DNA from: Rhizobium sullae
Lineage (GTDB): Bacteria > Pseudomonadota > Alphaproteobacteria > Rhizobiales > Rhizobiaceae
Length of the DNA: 64,000 bases
Assembly (NCBI RefSeq): GCF_025200715.1
Contig: NZ_CP104143.1
Location: 1,178,001 to 1,242,000, forward strand
Direction: 5' to 3'
The translations under genes and the position numbers were made by a program. Of the stretch, positions 9,173-18,148 are shown piece after piece. A model generated the notes under the pieces. The model was not told the origin of the DNA and did not search any database. It worked only from the letters and a program-made list of their open reading frames with translations. Position 1 is the first letter of the stretch; each line of letters begins with the position of its first letter.

Positions 9173-9682
9173 TTAGATGAAGGCGCCGGTCTCGCTGAAG
9201 GCCGGCGCCTTTTGCTTGTCGATCCGGCACTGGAAGCAATTGTTGCGCGCCGAGCGGACATGCACATAGGCGATTTCCCGACGCTTCAGCAGCTCTTCGG
9301 CATAGCCCGGAATGTCGGCGATCGCGGTGACGGCGCCGGTGCCGTAGACGATGCGGTTGTTCTCGCCATAGCCGCGCACGATGAAATCGCGGCTCGTCGT
9401 CAGCACGGGCGGCAGCACTTCCGCCGCCGCATAACGTTCGCAGCGATTCTTGTGCAGGAAGATCGGGCCGGTCTCGGCATAGGGCTGCAATTCCGGAAAC
9501 GGGCGGTAGGCGAAAACGAGAAGCTCGTCGCCGGCATCGATATTCTTCAGGCAATGGCGGCAGGGATGACCCGGCCCATCGGAGACCATGGTCTCCGGCA
9601 GGTTGTCATAGGCATCACGGCCGCCGTTCCAGAGGTGCTCGGCATCGGCGGACGGCATGGCGGAAAAACGGATGGCTGACAT
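9173..9682 (-). CDS. DUF1203 family protein
   Basis: This 169-residue protein starts MSAIRFSAMPS. It has the family Cys pair in GHPCRHCLKNIDAGDE and two further Cys late in the protein (NNCFQCRID). The family is soluble, common in alphaproteobacteria, and of unknown function; the four Cys suggest metal binding but this is inference. The start at 9682 is preferred over the upstream ATG (9700) because the conserved domain begins there. Its last codons contain the hairpin that terminates ald from the other strand. Confidence 0.8.
   Translation of the reverse strand: MSAIRFSAMPSADAEHLWNGGRDAYDNLPETMVSDGPGHPCRHCLKNIDAGDELLVFAYRPFPELQPYAETGPIFLHKNRCERYAAAEVLPPVLTTSRDFIVRGYGENNRIVYGTGAVTAIADIPGYAEELLKRREIAYVHVRSARNNCFQCRIDKQKAPAFSETGAFI
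9181..9214 (+). terminator. Terminator of ald inside convergent gene
   Basis: The 9 bp stem AGGCGCCGG/CCGGCGCCT, with a 12-base loop and a TTTT run (9210-9214), lies 25 bases after the ald stop. It is within the 3' coding end of the convergent DUF1203 gene, so the same bases serve as protein code and terminator. Confidence 0.75.
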
Positions 9683-9786
9683 GGCAAATCTCCTTCGCAA
9701 TTGCCATGAAATGCGCCTTCAAAGCCGCTTTAACCACCCGATTCCTGCGCCATTGTTTCAATGCCGGCTGCGCAAATTCACGAAGC

Positions 9787-10170
9787 TCATTTTTTCGGCG
9801 CTTCGAACAGTTCGATCGGGTTTCCTGCGGGATCCTCGAGAAGAATCTGCTTGCCACCCATTCCCTGCACGATTTCGTTCCGGAAGCGCGCGCCGGCTTG
9901 GCGCAGCGCCGCGACCTCCGTCTCCAGATCCGCGACTTCGATTTGAATGCGGTTCCATCCGCCCGGTTCCGGCTTGCGCCCGTCCGGCATCGCCTGAGGC
10001 GCCCCGCCCGGTCCCGTCATTCCGCTGACGAGAAGACGGAAACCGTCCCTGGTCAGGATGGCAAAGCCCGGCGCGGGACGAAACGCGACGGAAAAGCCGA
10101 GACGCTGTGTGTAGAATTCCACTGCCGCATCGACGTCATCGACGATGTAGCGCACGCTGATGCCTGGCAT
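9787..10170 (-). CDS. VOC (glyoxalase/bleomycin-resistance) family protein
   Basis: This 127-residue single-domain protein has paired beta-alpha-beta-beta-beta units. It begins MPGISVRYIVDDVDAAVEFY and ends with the second-unit motif LLEDPAGNPIELFE, whose Glu is the usual metal ligand. Members dimerise in the cytosol and act as lyases, dioxygenases or resistance proteins, and substrate cannot be read from sequence. It lies between DUF1203 and chrA on the same strand, with gaps of 104 and 76 bases. Confidence 0.8.
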   Translation of the reverse strand: MPGISVRYIVDDVDAAVEFYTQRLGFSVAFRPAPGFAILTRDGFRLLVSGMTGPGGAPQAMPDGRKPEPGGWNRIQIEVADLETEVAALRQAGARFRNEIVQGMGGKQILLEDPAGNPIELFEAPKK

Positions 10171-10246
10171 GATCGTTTTCCTCCGTTGTACTCCTCATTG
10201 CTTCAATCCCGAGTCAACGCGAAAATTCTCGTCTGGGCCGGAGATC

Positions 10247-11521
10247 TCAAATCAGATGGAGAAGCGTACCACTCGCTGCCAACAATAATACCACGATCCA
10301 GGGCGGCGTCTTCCAGACCGTAAGCAGGAGGAATCCTGTGAGCGCCAGCGCGAAATCCACGGTCGAGAGCACGGCGCTCGTCCAGACCGGGCTATAGAGT
10401 GCGGCACCGAGGATCCCGACGACGGCGGCGTTCGCACCGCGCATGGCGGCCTGTGCGGCCGGCCGCAGCCGCAGTGCATCCCAGAAAGGCAGCATGCCAT
10501 AGACCAGTAGCAGTCCCGGCAGGAACACGGCGACAAGCGCGATGGCCGCTCCGGCAAATCCATGGGGCGCTGGTCCTATGACCGCGCCGAGATAGGCCGC
10601 AAAGGTAAAGAGCGGCCCGGGCACCGCCTGCGCCAAACCATAGCCGGCGAGGAAGGCTTCGTTCGTCACCCAGCCGGGTGTCACCACTTCTGTCTGCAGC
10701 AGCGGCAGCACGACATGCCCGCCGCCGAAGACCAGCGCACCCGAGCGGTAGAAGGCATCGAACAGCGCGACCGCCTGATGGCCCGTTGCGCCCGCAACCA
10801 GCGGCGGGATCAGGAAGAAGGCTGCGAACAAGACGAGTGCGATCGCTCCACCCCGGCGCGAGACGGGAAAGCCGAGATGACCGGTCAACGCGGGTACTTC
10901 CGCGCGGCAGAACCAAAGCCCGGCGACGGCACCCAGCGCGATTGCGCCAATCTGGCCGAACGATCCCCCGATGAAGGCAACGATGGCAACGGCTGCCAGC
11001 GCAATGCCGCCACGTTCGCGGTCTGGCGTGAGGCTCTTCGTCATGCCCCAGATCGCTTGGGCCACCACAGCAACGGCCACGAGCTTCAAGCCGTGGAGGA
11101 ATCCCTCCGCGTCGGGTCCGGTGAAAACGGCGGCACCGAGCGCGAAAGCCAGGAGGATGATCGCCGACGGCATGGTGAAGGCGAACCATGCCGCAAGCCC
11201 GCCAAGCAGACTGTTGCCGCGCAGGATGCCGAGCGAGAAGCCGACTTGGCTTGACGCCGGTCCCGGTAGGAACTGGCAAAGTGCAACGAGATCGGCATAG
11301 CCGGCCTCGTCGGTCCACCTGCGCCGCACCACCAGCTCGTCGCGGAAGTAGCCGAGATGAGCAATGGGGCCGCCAAAGGAGGTCAAGCCGAGTTTCAGGA
11401 AGACCCAGAAGACTTCACCGGGACTGCCACGCGGGCGTTCGATCGCAGACACAGCTGTCGGGGAGGACTTCACGGAACAGCTCCTTGGCATTTTCTTTGG
11501 CCACTTGAAGGGCAGCGACAC
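10247..11521 (-). CDS. chrA: Chromate efflux transporter (two CHR domains)
   Basis: This 424-residue inner-membrane protein has about 12 helices and two homologous CHR halves. The first half carries LTSFGGPIAHLGYFRDE and CQFLPGPASSQVG; the second repeats the pattern in SGALVFGGGHVVLPLLQ and YGLAQAVPGPLFTFAAY. This is the long-chain (bidomain) ChrA architecture that exports chromate with proton or sulfate exchange. The start used here is the first ATG; a second ATG ten codons in is possible since the N-terminal 30 residues are not conserved. A ChrB regulator is not present beside it. Confidence 0.88.
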   Translation of the reverse strand: MSLPFKWPKKMPRSCSVKSSPTAVSAIERPRGSPGEVFWVFLKLGLTSFGGPIAHLGYFRDELVVRRRWTDEAGYADLVALCQFLPGPASSQVGFSLGILRGNSLLGGLAAWFAFTMPSAIILLAFALGAAVFTGPDAEGFLHGLKLVAVAVVAQAIWGMTKSLTPDRERGGIALAAVAIVAFIGGSFGQIGAIALGAVAGLWFCRAEVPALTGHLGFPVSRRGGAIALVLFAAFFLIPPLVAGATGHQAVALFDAFYRSGALVFGGGHVVLPLLQTEVVTPGWVTNEAFLAGYGLAQAVPGPLFTFAAYLGAVIGPAPHGFAGAAIALVAVFLPGLLLVYGMLPFWDALRLRPAAQAAMRGANAAVVGILGAALYSPVWTSAVLSTVDFALALTGFLLLTVWKTPPWIVVLLLAASGTLLHLI

Positions 11522-11560
11522 CAGATTACGGGCATATCGCGGTGATCGTAGAGTGCACCG

Positions 11561-12121
11561 TCAGCTCTTCCTGGCAATCTCCAGTAGTTCCTTATCGCTC
11601 AGCGGCCGTACGATACCGGTGCCGGTCGAAACCGGCGAGAAACCGAACATCTGGTAGAGCTGCAGGGCGCGCGGATGGTCGAGATTGTTGGTGGTCGTCG
11701 TGACGCGTGTCGGGTTCAGTGTCCAGATCGCGTAAAGCGCCTGCAGCAGGAACCACTTGCCGATGCCGAGGCCGAGCGCGTGCTCGATCAGGCCGAAATG
11801 GCAGAGCTCGATCGTGTCCTCGTCCTCGCAGAAATACTCGTAGAAGCCGGCAGGGGCGCCGTTGACGTAGAGCACGCTGATATTGTTACGCTTGTCGTGC
11901 AGGGTTTCCGCCAGCGCCTCGTCGCTCATCCGCAGCCGGTCGACCCACTGCCAGCGGGCGCCGACCTGCCGGTAGAGGTAGCGGTAGAAGGGCAGCGGAA
12001 TGCCGGGCGCGCGCATGATCGCCGTCTGAATGTTGACCGGCACCGGTAGGCTTGCCTTCGGCGGCGAAGTCATTTCCAGTCGGGTGATATGGGCCGTGAG
12101 CGAGGAGGGGGACTTCGCCAT
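11561..12121 (-). CDS. GNAT-family N-acetyltransferase
   Basis: This 186-residue protein has a GNAT core at about residues 75-165. The acetyl-CoA pyrophosphate loop is within HALGLGIGKWFLLQALY, and the late strand sequence is QLYQMFGFSPVSTGTG. It is probably the last gene of the minus-strand series cysK-alaX-sseA-this gene, 8 bases after sseA. Acceptor substrate unknown. The start at 12121 leaves a 26-residue out-of-family extension unused. Confidence 0.8.
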   Translation of the reverse strand: MAKSPSSLTAHITRLEMTSPPKASLPVPVNIQTAIMRAPGIPLPFYRYLYRQVGARWQWVDRLRMSDEALAETLHDKRNNISVLYVNGAPAGFYEYFCEDEDTIELCHFGLIEHALGLGIGKWFLLQALYAIWTLNPTRVTTTTNNLDHPRALQLYQMFGFSPVSTGTGIVRPLSDKELLEIARKS

Positions 12122-12129
12122 GGCGCGTC

Positions 12130-12999
12130 TCAGGCCTTGATCGGGTCGGGAGGACCGGTCACCACCGGCGTGTCGTCGCGGCTGCCCCATTCGCTCCACG
12201 AGCCGTCATAGAGCTTGTTGTCGGTATGGCCGATCGATTCGAGCGCCAGCGTGATGATCGCGGCCGTAATCCCCGAACCGCAGGAGGTGACGACCGGTTT
12301 CGAAAGATCGATTCCAGCATCTTCGATCGTTTGCTTCAATTCGGGCAGTGATTTGAAACGGCCCTGATTGGCAAAAACGCCGGACGGCAGGTTGCGGGCG
12401 CCTGGCATATGCCCGGAGCGCATCCCGGCGCGCGGTTCCGGTTCGGTGGCGGCGAAGCGTCCGGCGCTGCGGGCATCGGCGATCTGCAGGGCGCTGCTGG
12501 AAACGATGTCGCGCATCGTTTCCAGGGTGACGACGCGGCTTGCGTCATAGCTCGTCTTGAAGGTCGCCGGTTTGTAGGCCGGGACATCCGTTTCGAGCGG
12601 GCGACCCTCCGCCTTCCAGCCATCGAGGCCGCCGTCGAGAACGAAGACGTTTTTCGCTCCCATCACCCGGAAGAGCCACCAGACGCGCGGGGAGGCGAAC
12701 ATGCCGATGCCGTCGTAGACGACGATGCGGTCCGTCTCGCTGATGCCGAGTTTGCCTACTTCTTCCGCGAAATAATCCGGCGAGGGGATGGTATGCGGCA
12801 GACCGGTGGAATGGTCCGCGATCTTGTCCTGATCGAAGCGGATCGCGCTCGGAATATGACCGCTTGAATATTCGGCGTCCGCGTCGCGGTTCTGCGCTGG
12901 GAGGTAGAAGGAGGCGTCCAGCACGCGCAGGTCCGGCTTTCCGAGCTCACCCTGCAGCCAATCGGCCGAGACGACGAAACGGCTCTTCTCTTCGCTCAT
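12130..12999 (-). CDS. sseA: 3-mercaptopyruvate sulfurtransferase
   Basis: This 289-residue protein consists of two rhodanese domains. The second holds the active-site loop CGSGITAA (CG[S/T]GVTA type), which distinguishes mercaptopyruvate sulfurtransferases from thiosulfate rhodaneses. The inactive first domain contains VVYDGIGMFASPRVWW. It transfers sulfur from 3-mercaptopyruvate to thiols or cyanide, probably in the cytosol as there is no signal peptide. It sits in a minus-strand run with cysK and alaX, consistent with cysteine and sulfur metabolism. Confidence 0.92.
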   Translation of the reverse strand: MSEEKSRFVVSADWLQGELGKPDLRVLDASFYLPAQNRDADAEYSSGHIPSAIRFDQDKIADHSTGLPHTIPSPDYFAEEVGKLGISETDRIVVYDGIGMFASPRVWWLFRVMGAKNVFVLDGGLDGWKAEGRPLETDVPAYKPATFKTSYDASRVVTLETMRDIVSSSALQIADARSAGRFAATEPEPRAGMRSGHMPGARNLPSGVFANQGRFKSLPELKQTIEDAGIDLSKPVVTSCGSGITAAIITLALESIGHTDNKLYDGSWSEWGSRDDTPVVTGPPDPIKA

Positions 13000-13021
13000 A
13001 CTGATCTCTCCCTGACTGGTT

Positions 13022-13759
13022 CTAGGCTTCGCTGCCAGGCACGCCGAAGCGGATGCGGAAGCGCCGGTTCTCCCTGCCCTTCTTCTCGATCTTGGCGATG
13101 TGGATCTGGCCGACTTCCTGTGTTTCGGAGACATGTGTGCCGCCGCAGGGCTGGCTGTCAATCGCCGAGTTTTCGCCGATGCAGACTAGGCTGACCCGGC
13201 CAAGCCCGATCGGCGGGCGCACGTTCTTCGATTTCACGATGCCGGGGTTTGCAGCCAATTCCTCGTCGGTGATCCACTGGACATAGACAGGGTGGTTTTG
13301 GGCGACGAGCTCCATCATCTTCGCCGTCACCTCATCCTTGTCGATCGTTTCGCTCATGTCGAAGTCGACGCGGCTCTCGTCCTCGCCGACCGCAGCGCCG
13401 GTGATCGGATAGGAGCAGACCACGGACAGCAGGTGACAGGCCGTGTGCATGCGCATCAGCCGGTAGCGGCGCGGCCAGTCGACGTGCAGCACCAGCTTTT
13501 CGCCGACGACCGGCTGCGGCTGGCCCGCAGGCGGGGTGTGGATGACGATATCCTTGGTCGCCCCGTGTTTCGTCGGGCCGAGTTCGATCTTCGAGCCGTC
13601 GGCGCGTTCGAGAAAGCCGGTATCGCCCGGCTGGCCGCCGGAGGCTGCATAAAAGCAGGTCTGATCCAGCTCGATTCCCCCGTCTTCGTGAATGGCGGTG
13701 ACCACCGCCTCACATGTCGAAAGATAGAAATCGTCACGATAGAGGGGATTGACTGGCAT
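13022..13759 (-). CDS. alaX: Alanyl-tRNA editing protein AlaX
   Basis: This 245-residue free-standing editing domain related to AlaRS has zinc ligands HTACH (HxxxH) near residue 105 and CGGTH (CxxxH) near residue 200. Such proteins hydrolyse Ser-tRNA(Ala) or Gly-tRNA(Ala) formed by mischarging. The first 90 residues form the glycine-rich beta-barrel with FYAASGGQPGDTG. The gene starts 5 bases after the cysK stop, so the two are very likely co-transcribed. Confidence 0.88.
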   Translation of the reverse strand: MPVNPLYRDDFYLSTCEAVVTAIHEDGGIELDQTCFYAASGGQPGDTGFLERADGSKIELGPTKHGATKDIVIHTPPAGQPQPVVGEKLVLHVDWPRRYRLMRMHTACHLLSVVCSYPITGAAVGEDESRVDFDMSETIDKDEVTAKMMELVAQNHPVYVQWITDEELAANPGIVKSKNVRPPIGLGRVSLVCIGENSAIDSQPCGGTHVSETQEVGQIHIAKIEKKGRENRRFRIRFGVPGSEA

Positions 13760-13764
13760 GGGTC

Positions 13765-14805
13765 TCACGCTGCTGGTTCGTAAGGTATCTTTATGTCCTG
13801 CGACGCAGTCAGCCATGCCGGAACGGGCAGCCCCTTCGACGTCAGAAAATCGGGGTTGAAAAGTTTCGATTGGTAGCGGTTGCCATAATCGCAGAGGATC
13901 GTCACGATGGTATGGCCCGGGCCGAGATCCTTGGCGAGGCGTACCGCACCGGCAATATTGATTCCCGTCGAGCCGCCGAGGCAGAGGCCCTCGTGTTCGA
14001 CGAGATCGAAGACGTAAGGCAGCGCTTCGGCGTCGGGAATCTGATAAGCGAAATCCGGCGTGAAGCCTTCGAGATTGGCGGTGATACGGCCCTGGCCGAT
14101 ACCCTCGGTGATCGAGGAACCGGAGGACTTCAATTCGCCGTTCTTGTAGAACTCGTAAAGCGCTGCCCCTTCAGGATCGGCGATGGCGATCTTGACGTCC
14201 TTGCGGAACGCCTTGAGACCGGCTGCGACGCCCGCAAGCGTACCGCCCGAGCCGACGGCGCTGACGAAGCCGTCGACCTTGCCGTTGGTATCCCTCCAGA
14301 TTTCGGCGGCGGTGGTTTCGATATGTGCCTGGCGGTTGGCGACATTGTCGAACTGGTTCGCCCAGATGGCGCCGTTCGGATCGGTTTTCGCCAGTTGCTC
14401 AGCCAGGCGGCCGGAAACCTTCACGTAGTTGTTGGGGTTCTTGTAAGGCACGGCAGGTACTTCGACGAGCTCGGCGCCGAGCAGCTTCAGCGCATCCTTC
14501 TTCTCCTGGCTCTGCGTTTCCGGGATGACGATCACCGTGCGGTAGCCGAGCGCGTTGGCGACGACCGCCAGCCCGATGCCGGTATTGCCAGCGGTGCCTT
14601 CGACGATCACGCCGCCGGGCTTCAGCAGCCCTTTTTTCTCAGCATCGCGGATGATGTAGAGCGCGGCGCGGTCCTTCACCGACTGGCCGGGGTTCAGGAA
14701 CTCCGCCTTGCCGAGGATGGTGCAGCCGGTCGCTTCGGATGCGCCCTTGAGCTTGATGAGCGGAGTGTTGCCGATCGCCTCGATGACGGATGGGTGGAAG
14801 GTCAT
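13765..14805 (-). CDS. cysK: Cysteine synthase A
   Basis: This 346-residue fold-type II PLP enzyme joins O-acetylserine and sulfide to make cysteine. PLP Lys lies in GQSVKDRAA (about residue 44), and the substrate loop is GTAGNTG where most CysK have TSGNTG. The phosphate-binding glycine loop is GSGGTLAG. It leads a tight operon with alaX and probably sseA. The length is slightly above classical CysK (about 320) because of an extended C-terminus. It could equally be a related beta-synthase with another sulfur donor. Confidence 0.88.
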   Translation of the reverse strand: MTFHPSVIEAIGNTPLIKLKGASEATGCTILGKAEFLNPGQSVKDRAALYIIRDAEKKGLLKPGGVIVEGTAGNTGIGLAVVANALGYRTVIVIPETQSQEKKDALKLLGAELVEVPAVPYKNPNNYVKVSGRLAEQLAKTDPNGAIWANQFDNVANRQAHIETTAAEIWRDTNGKVDGFVSAVGSGGTLAGVAAGLKAFRKDVKIAIADPEGAALYEFYKNGELKSSGSSITEGIGQGRITANLEGFTPDFAYQIPDAEALPYVFDLVEHEGLCLGGSTGINIAGAVRLAKDLGPGHTIVTILCDYGNRYQSKLFNPDFLTSKGLPVPAWLTASQDIKIPYEPAA

Positions 14806-15137
14806 GGAATCTGCCTCTGTGGAAGTGGTAGTTTAGGAACGGTCTTTTCCCTTCACAAGGCTGGGTTGGCAAGAAATGCTATTCCAGGACCCCGCCTGCC
14901 ACGATAAAATTAGACTTCTGCTTTCAAAAATCCCGCGTGACTTGCAATTTGCCTCCGGACTGCCCCCTCGGCAGTCCCAGAAGCTGATCAAGCACATCAA
15001 CCCGTTCTGCCGGACCATCGACGGCCGGATCGGCTGAAATGAGCCACAATAGCATGATAGAGGCATGAATCCGGGAGGCAGCGAGGAACTTCCGGACTTG
15101 GTTTCGTGCTGAATCGGCAGTCTGGAGGAAGTCTATC
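14806..15137. other. Intergenic region without recognisable gene
   Basis: This 332 bp gap lies between the divergent cysK and SDR genes and should hold both promoters. GGAGGAAG at 15124-15131 is a good ribosome binding site for the SDR. No hairpin terminator, RNA gene or convincing short coding sequence was seen. Confidence 0.5.
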
Positions 15138-15974
15138 ATGCGTGAATTCGTCGCCCGTCCCGAACATGGCATCGCCTGGATTTCCGGCGCGAATTCAGGC
15201 ATCGGGCGGGCGTTGGCGCTGAAATTGGCAGGCGAGGGATATAAAGTCGCCGTCACTGCGCGCAATCATGAAGAACTGGCCGAACTGCAGGCCGAAGCAC
15301 GCGGTCTTTGCGGCAGCATCGTCGTTCTCGACGGCGACGTCACCGATCCGGAGGATATGGAGCATGTGCTTGCCTCGATCGAATACGAGCACGGCGCGCT
15401 CGCCTTGGCCGTCTTCAATACCGGCATTTACCAGCCTGTGCATGCCGAGGAATTGAACCGCGCGGATTTCGAGAAGAGCTTCGCCGTCAATCTTTCCGGC
15501 GTCGTCAATTGCCTGCTGCCTGCCATCCGGCACATGAAAGCCAAGGGGCAGGGGCAGATCGCCATCGTCTCTTCCGCCGCCGGCTATGGCGGGCTTCCGA
15601 CGAGCGCAGCCTATGGCGCCACCGAGGCGGCGCTGATCAACATGGCCGAAAGCCTGAAATTCGATCTCGACAAGATGGGCATCCGCATCCAGATCATTTG
15701 CCCCGGCTTCGCCGATCTGCCGGCGGCGCGCGAAAACAGCCTCCCCATGCCGCCGCTCGTTTCGCCAGAGGAAGCCGCCGGACAAATCGCGGCAGGCCTC
15801 AAATCCAGCCGCTTCGAAGTCAGCTTTCCGAAACGCTTCACCTATATGCTGAAACTTCTCCGGCTGATGCCCTACGGCCTCTATTTCCGGCTGGTGAATC
15901 GTTCGGCCGGCTGGTGGAGGCGTCCACCCTCTTCGCCCGGCCACCATCCGCAAACACCGCATCCTGCTGAGTGA
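15138..15974 (+). CDS. SDR-family protein with altered catalytic site
   Basis: This 278-residue Rossmann protein has an SGANSGIGRALALKLAG cofactor loop (TGxxxGIG type). The catalytic Ser is present (IVSSAAGYG), and Tyr is present in AAYGATEAALINMAE, but the Lys expected four residues after Tyr (YxxxK) is Glu. NNAG is replaced by FNTG. After VNRSAGWW the last 20 residues (rich in Pro and His) do not look like the family end, as if the reading frame runs on. It may be a decaying gene or a non-catalytic member. It lies directly before the left border repeat of the accessory region. Confidence 0.75.
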   Translation: MREFVARPEHGIAWISGANSGIGRALALKLAGEGYKVAVTARNHEELAELQAEARGLCGSIVVLDGDVTDPEDMEHVLASIEYEHGALALAVFNTGIYQPVHAEELNRADFEKSFAVNLSGVVNCLLPAIRHMKAKGQGQIAIVSSAAGYGGLPTSAAYGATEAALINMAESLKFDLDKMGIRIQIICPGFADLPAARENSLPMPPLVSPEEAAGQIAAGLKSSRFEVSFPKRFTYMLKLLRLMPYGLYFRLVNRSAGWWRRPPSSPGHHPQTPHPAE

Positions 15975-16131
15975 TCAGCGGCTTCGGCATATAGCGGTGG
16001 CTCATCACCCGGAATAGGCAAACGGAGCGAATTGAAGAAGTTGCGTCGCGATGGCGCTTCCCACGACCAGTTCGGGCTGGAGTGCCGCACATCCAGACAG
16101 CACAACACTCTCCTATCTCTGCCGCGCATGA

Positions 16132-16297
16132 GCATACGGCGTCAGCCGATCCCTCGTTCCCATTGCTGACGGCTGATCGCATAGAGCACGTGGCGTTTCA
16201 GATGCGGATGCGTGTCGGGAACGCGGGGATGGTCGAAATCGCGGTGCGGATCGTGATGCAGGCCAACCCGGCGCATGACCGCGGTGGAACGATGATT
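16132..16297. repeat. Left copy of 166 bp border direct repeat
   Basis: This copy is identical to 60577-60742 at 163 of 166 positions (differences at C/T, G/T and C/G) and in the same orientation. The identity ends sharply at 16297. Upstream, a weaker match continues to about 16066 (ACCAGTTCGGG and GCACATCC are shared). Confidence 0.95.
16142..16297 (-). pseudogene. Fragment of GNAT acetyltransferase (last 52 codons)
   Basis: This minus-strand stretch is the 3' end of the intact GNAT gene at 60587-61153, with the stop codon kept (TCA at 16142). It encodes the tail through DFDHPRVPDTHPHLKRHV to the terminus. The 5' two thirds are missing; the sequence joins unrelated DNA at 16298. It is not expected to be expressed as a functional protein and marks a duplication or insertion junction. 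Confidence 0.9.
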
Positions 16298-16555
16298 ATG
16301 GATCACGTTCAGTCACTCTTGGACACGATGGATCATCATGGTGCACGCCGGAGCATCTCTGGGCTTAAAGGTCGTAAAAAGGCAATACTTGGAGGTTCAA
16401 GGTCGAGTCTGGGGCAGGGGATTAGGAGATGGAAATCGAAGACCACTGGTGTTCACGCCTCCTATGCCTTCTCCGATTTGATCGAAAATGCGGCCACGGT
16501 TGAGCCTTTAGCTATCTCTTTCGCCACCTTTTTAACTCAACAGCTTTCGTTGCGG

Positions 16556-16584
16556 CCGCAGGTTCAAATCCGGCCCCCGCAACC
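16556..16584 (+). other. Initiator tRNA (fMet) 3'-end remnant, putative attachment site
   Basis: The sequence CCGCAGGTTCAAATCC followed by GGCCCCCGCAACCA reproduces the T-arm, acceptor strand and CCA of a bacterial initiator tRNA. The A opposite C1 and the GCAACCA ending are features of tRNA-fMet. One T-stem pair is changed. No D-arm or anticodon arm precedes it, so it is a 3' fragment of the kind left as an attachment site when an island inserts into a tRNA gene. Confidence 0.65.
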
Positions 16585-17162
16585 ACGCTTTTCCCCGACG
16601 GGACCGCTAAAACTACGATCCTCTACGAGTGGCCATTGTAAGAAGGGCGCTTGATCGCGATGGTATGCGGCATTTGCCCGCGGATGGAGGAATACTCGCG
16701 CGGCGTACCATTAGTTCCTGCTGACCGCGCTATCGGTTTGGGTTGCTGCAAAGGTTAGGTCATTTGAAACGCGCAATTTCAAATAACGAGCCGTCGGTTC
16801 GGTTCCCTTCAACTGCAATGCTGGACGTGAATGACCTCGTCTGAGGTTCTGCTCTCTTCAAGAGCGCTACTCAAAAAACCAAGTAGTCATGCGCACCGAG
16901 TAAGCAACAAACGCTTATGGGTCGAAAAAACCAGATCGGGCCCCGAGTTCCTAAGAAAGCCCCTCCTGCCAAGCCTGGTAGACGGTCGTTATGCTGAGGC
17001 GAAAACCCGGGCTGCAGGTAATTCGTCCGCTGCCGTACGAACGAATGTCAAGGCTCGCCGCGATCGGTTCAGGGCCTTACGGATAATCGTGGTCCTCAGG
17101 GCGTCAGCGTTGACGTGGCCGCCCGGTAGCACCTGTCACGGCAGCGATGTTGCGGGTGGTCG

Positions 17163-18053
17163 CTATCGCCACCGCTTTATATGGTCGATGAGTGCCCGAA
17201 GCTTGGGAGGAAGATTGCGCCGGCTGGGATAGTAAAGAAAGAAGCCGGCAAACGGAGGGCAATAGTCCTGAAGGAGAGGGACCAGTTGACCGGATTCGAC
17301 ATAAGGTTTGAAGGTGTCCTCCATTCCGAAGGTGATGCCGCCGCCGGCACAGGCTGTGCGGATCATCAGCCACATGTCGTTGGTGGTAATCTGCGGGTCG
17401 ACAGCCACGTCGAACTCCCGTCCATGCTGACCGAATTCCCAACGATAGGGTGCGCTGTGTGGCGCTGGACGCCAGCCGATACAACGATGCGTTGAGAGTT
17501 CCGAAGGATGTCCAGGCTTGCCGAAACGTTCGATGTAGGACGGCGCAGCAAAGGCGCCCTGGCGCTGCTCGCCCGACACCGGAACGGCGATCATGTCCTG
17601 ATCGATGACTTCGCCCAGTCGTACCCCCGCATCATAGCCTTGCGCGACAATGTCAAACTCGTCGTCCGTGACGGTCACGTCAATCTGAATGGCAGGAAAT
17701 GCGTCCGCGAAACGCGCAAGAAGCGGCCCTGAGATGAACTGCTCGGCGATGGATGACACCGCCAGCCTCAAAAACCCGCTCGGTGCGTTGTCGCGGTCCG
17801 CCGTCGCGTCGAGCGCCAGTCCGACTTCGGAAATAGCCGGCGCCACCCGCTTATACAGTTGTTCGCCGGCCTCTGTGAGACTGACACTGCGCGTCGTGCG
17901 CTGGACGAGCGCGACACCCAGCCTATCCTCGAGGCGTCGGATGGTCTGGCTAACGGCTGGCCTCGTAACGCCCAAATTCTCCGCGGCCACGCGAAAACTC
18001 CGCGCTTCGGCGACGGCCAGGAAAACAGAAAGGCCATTCAGATCGATTTCCAT
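17163..18053 (-). CDS. LysR-family regulator (module 1)
   Basis: This 296-residue regulator has a winged HTH at residues 4-62 (LNGLSVFLAVAEARSFRVAA, then TRPAVSQTIRRLEDRLG) and the family phrase TTRSVSLTEAG. The effector domain covers about residues 90-290. It belongs to the subgroup whose C-terminus reads LFYYPSRR-like (here FFLYYPSRRNLP), shared with the LysR genes at 20394 and 23869. It is divergent from the AKR gene at 18149 across 95 bases, so it probably controls that operon. Effector unknown. Confidence 0.88.
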   Translation of the reverse strand: MEIDLNGLSVFLAVAEARSFRVAAENLGVTRPAVSQTIRRLEDRLGVALVQRTTRSVSLTEAGEQLYKRVAPAISEVGLALDATADRDNAPSGFLRLAVSSIAEQFISGPLLARFADAFPAIQIDVTVTDDEFDIVAQGYDAGVRLGEVIDQDMIAVPVSGEQRQGAFAAPSYIERFGKPGHPSELSTHRCIGWRPAPHSAPYRWEFGQHGREFDVAVDPQITTNDMWLMIRTACAGGGITFGMEDTFKPYVESGQLVPLLQDYCPPFAGFFLYYPSRRNLPPKLRALIDHIKRWR

Positions 18054-18148
18054 TGGTTAGAAGCAGTTACCACAGTAGTCATCATTGGGCAAATTGTTCG
18101 CTCCCATCGACGCGTCTACCATGGATCTCACAGCTAGGAGACAGCCGA

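Larger units (their letters stand above)
15975..17162. other. Left border region of the accessory DNA, no intact gene
   Basis: These 1188 bases lie between the SDR and the first LysR gene. They hold the GNAT fragment repeat (16132-16297), a weaker 60-70 bp stretch before it also matching the DNA left of the right-hand copy, a tRNA-fMet 3'-end match (16556-16584), and an 8 bp inverted repeat ATTTGAAA/TTTCAAAT (16762-16784). The rest, about 16600-17160, shows no convincing coding pattern in any frame and looks like decayed sequence. Confidence 0.6.

Noticed and set aside
16831..17232. 133-codon frame before the first LysR gene
   Set aside because: It overlaps the LysR 3' end on the opposite strand, has no family pattern and lies in decayed border sequence.
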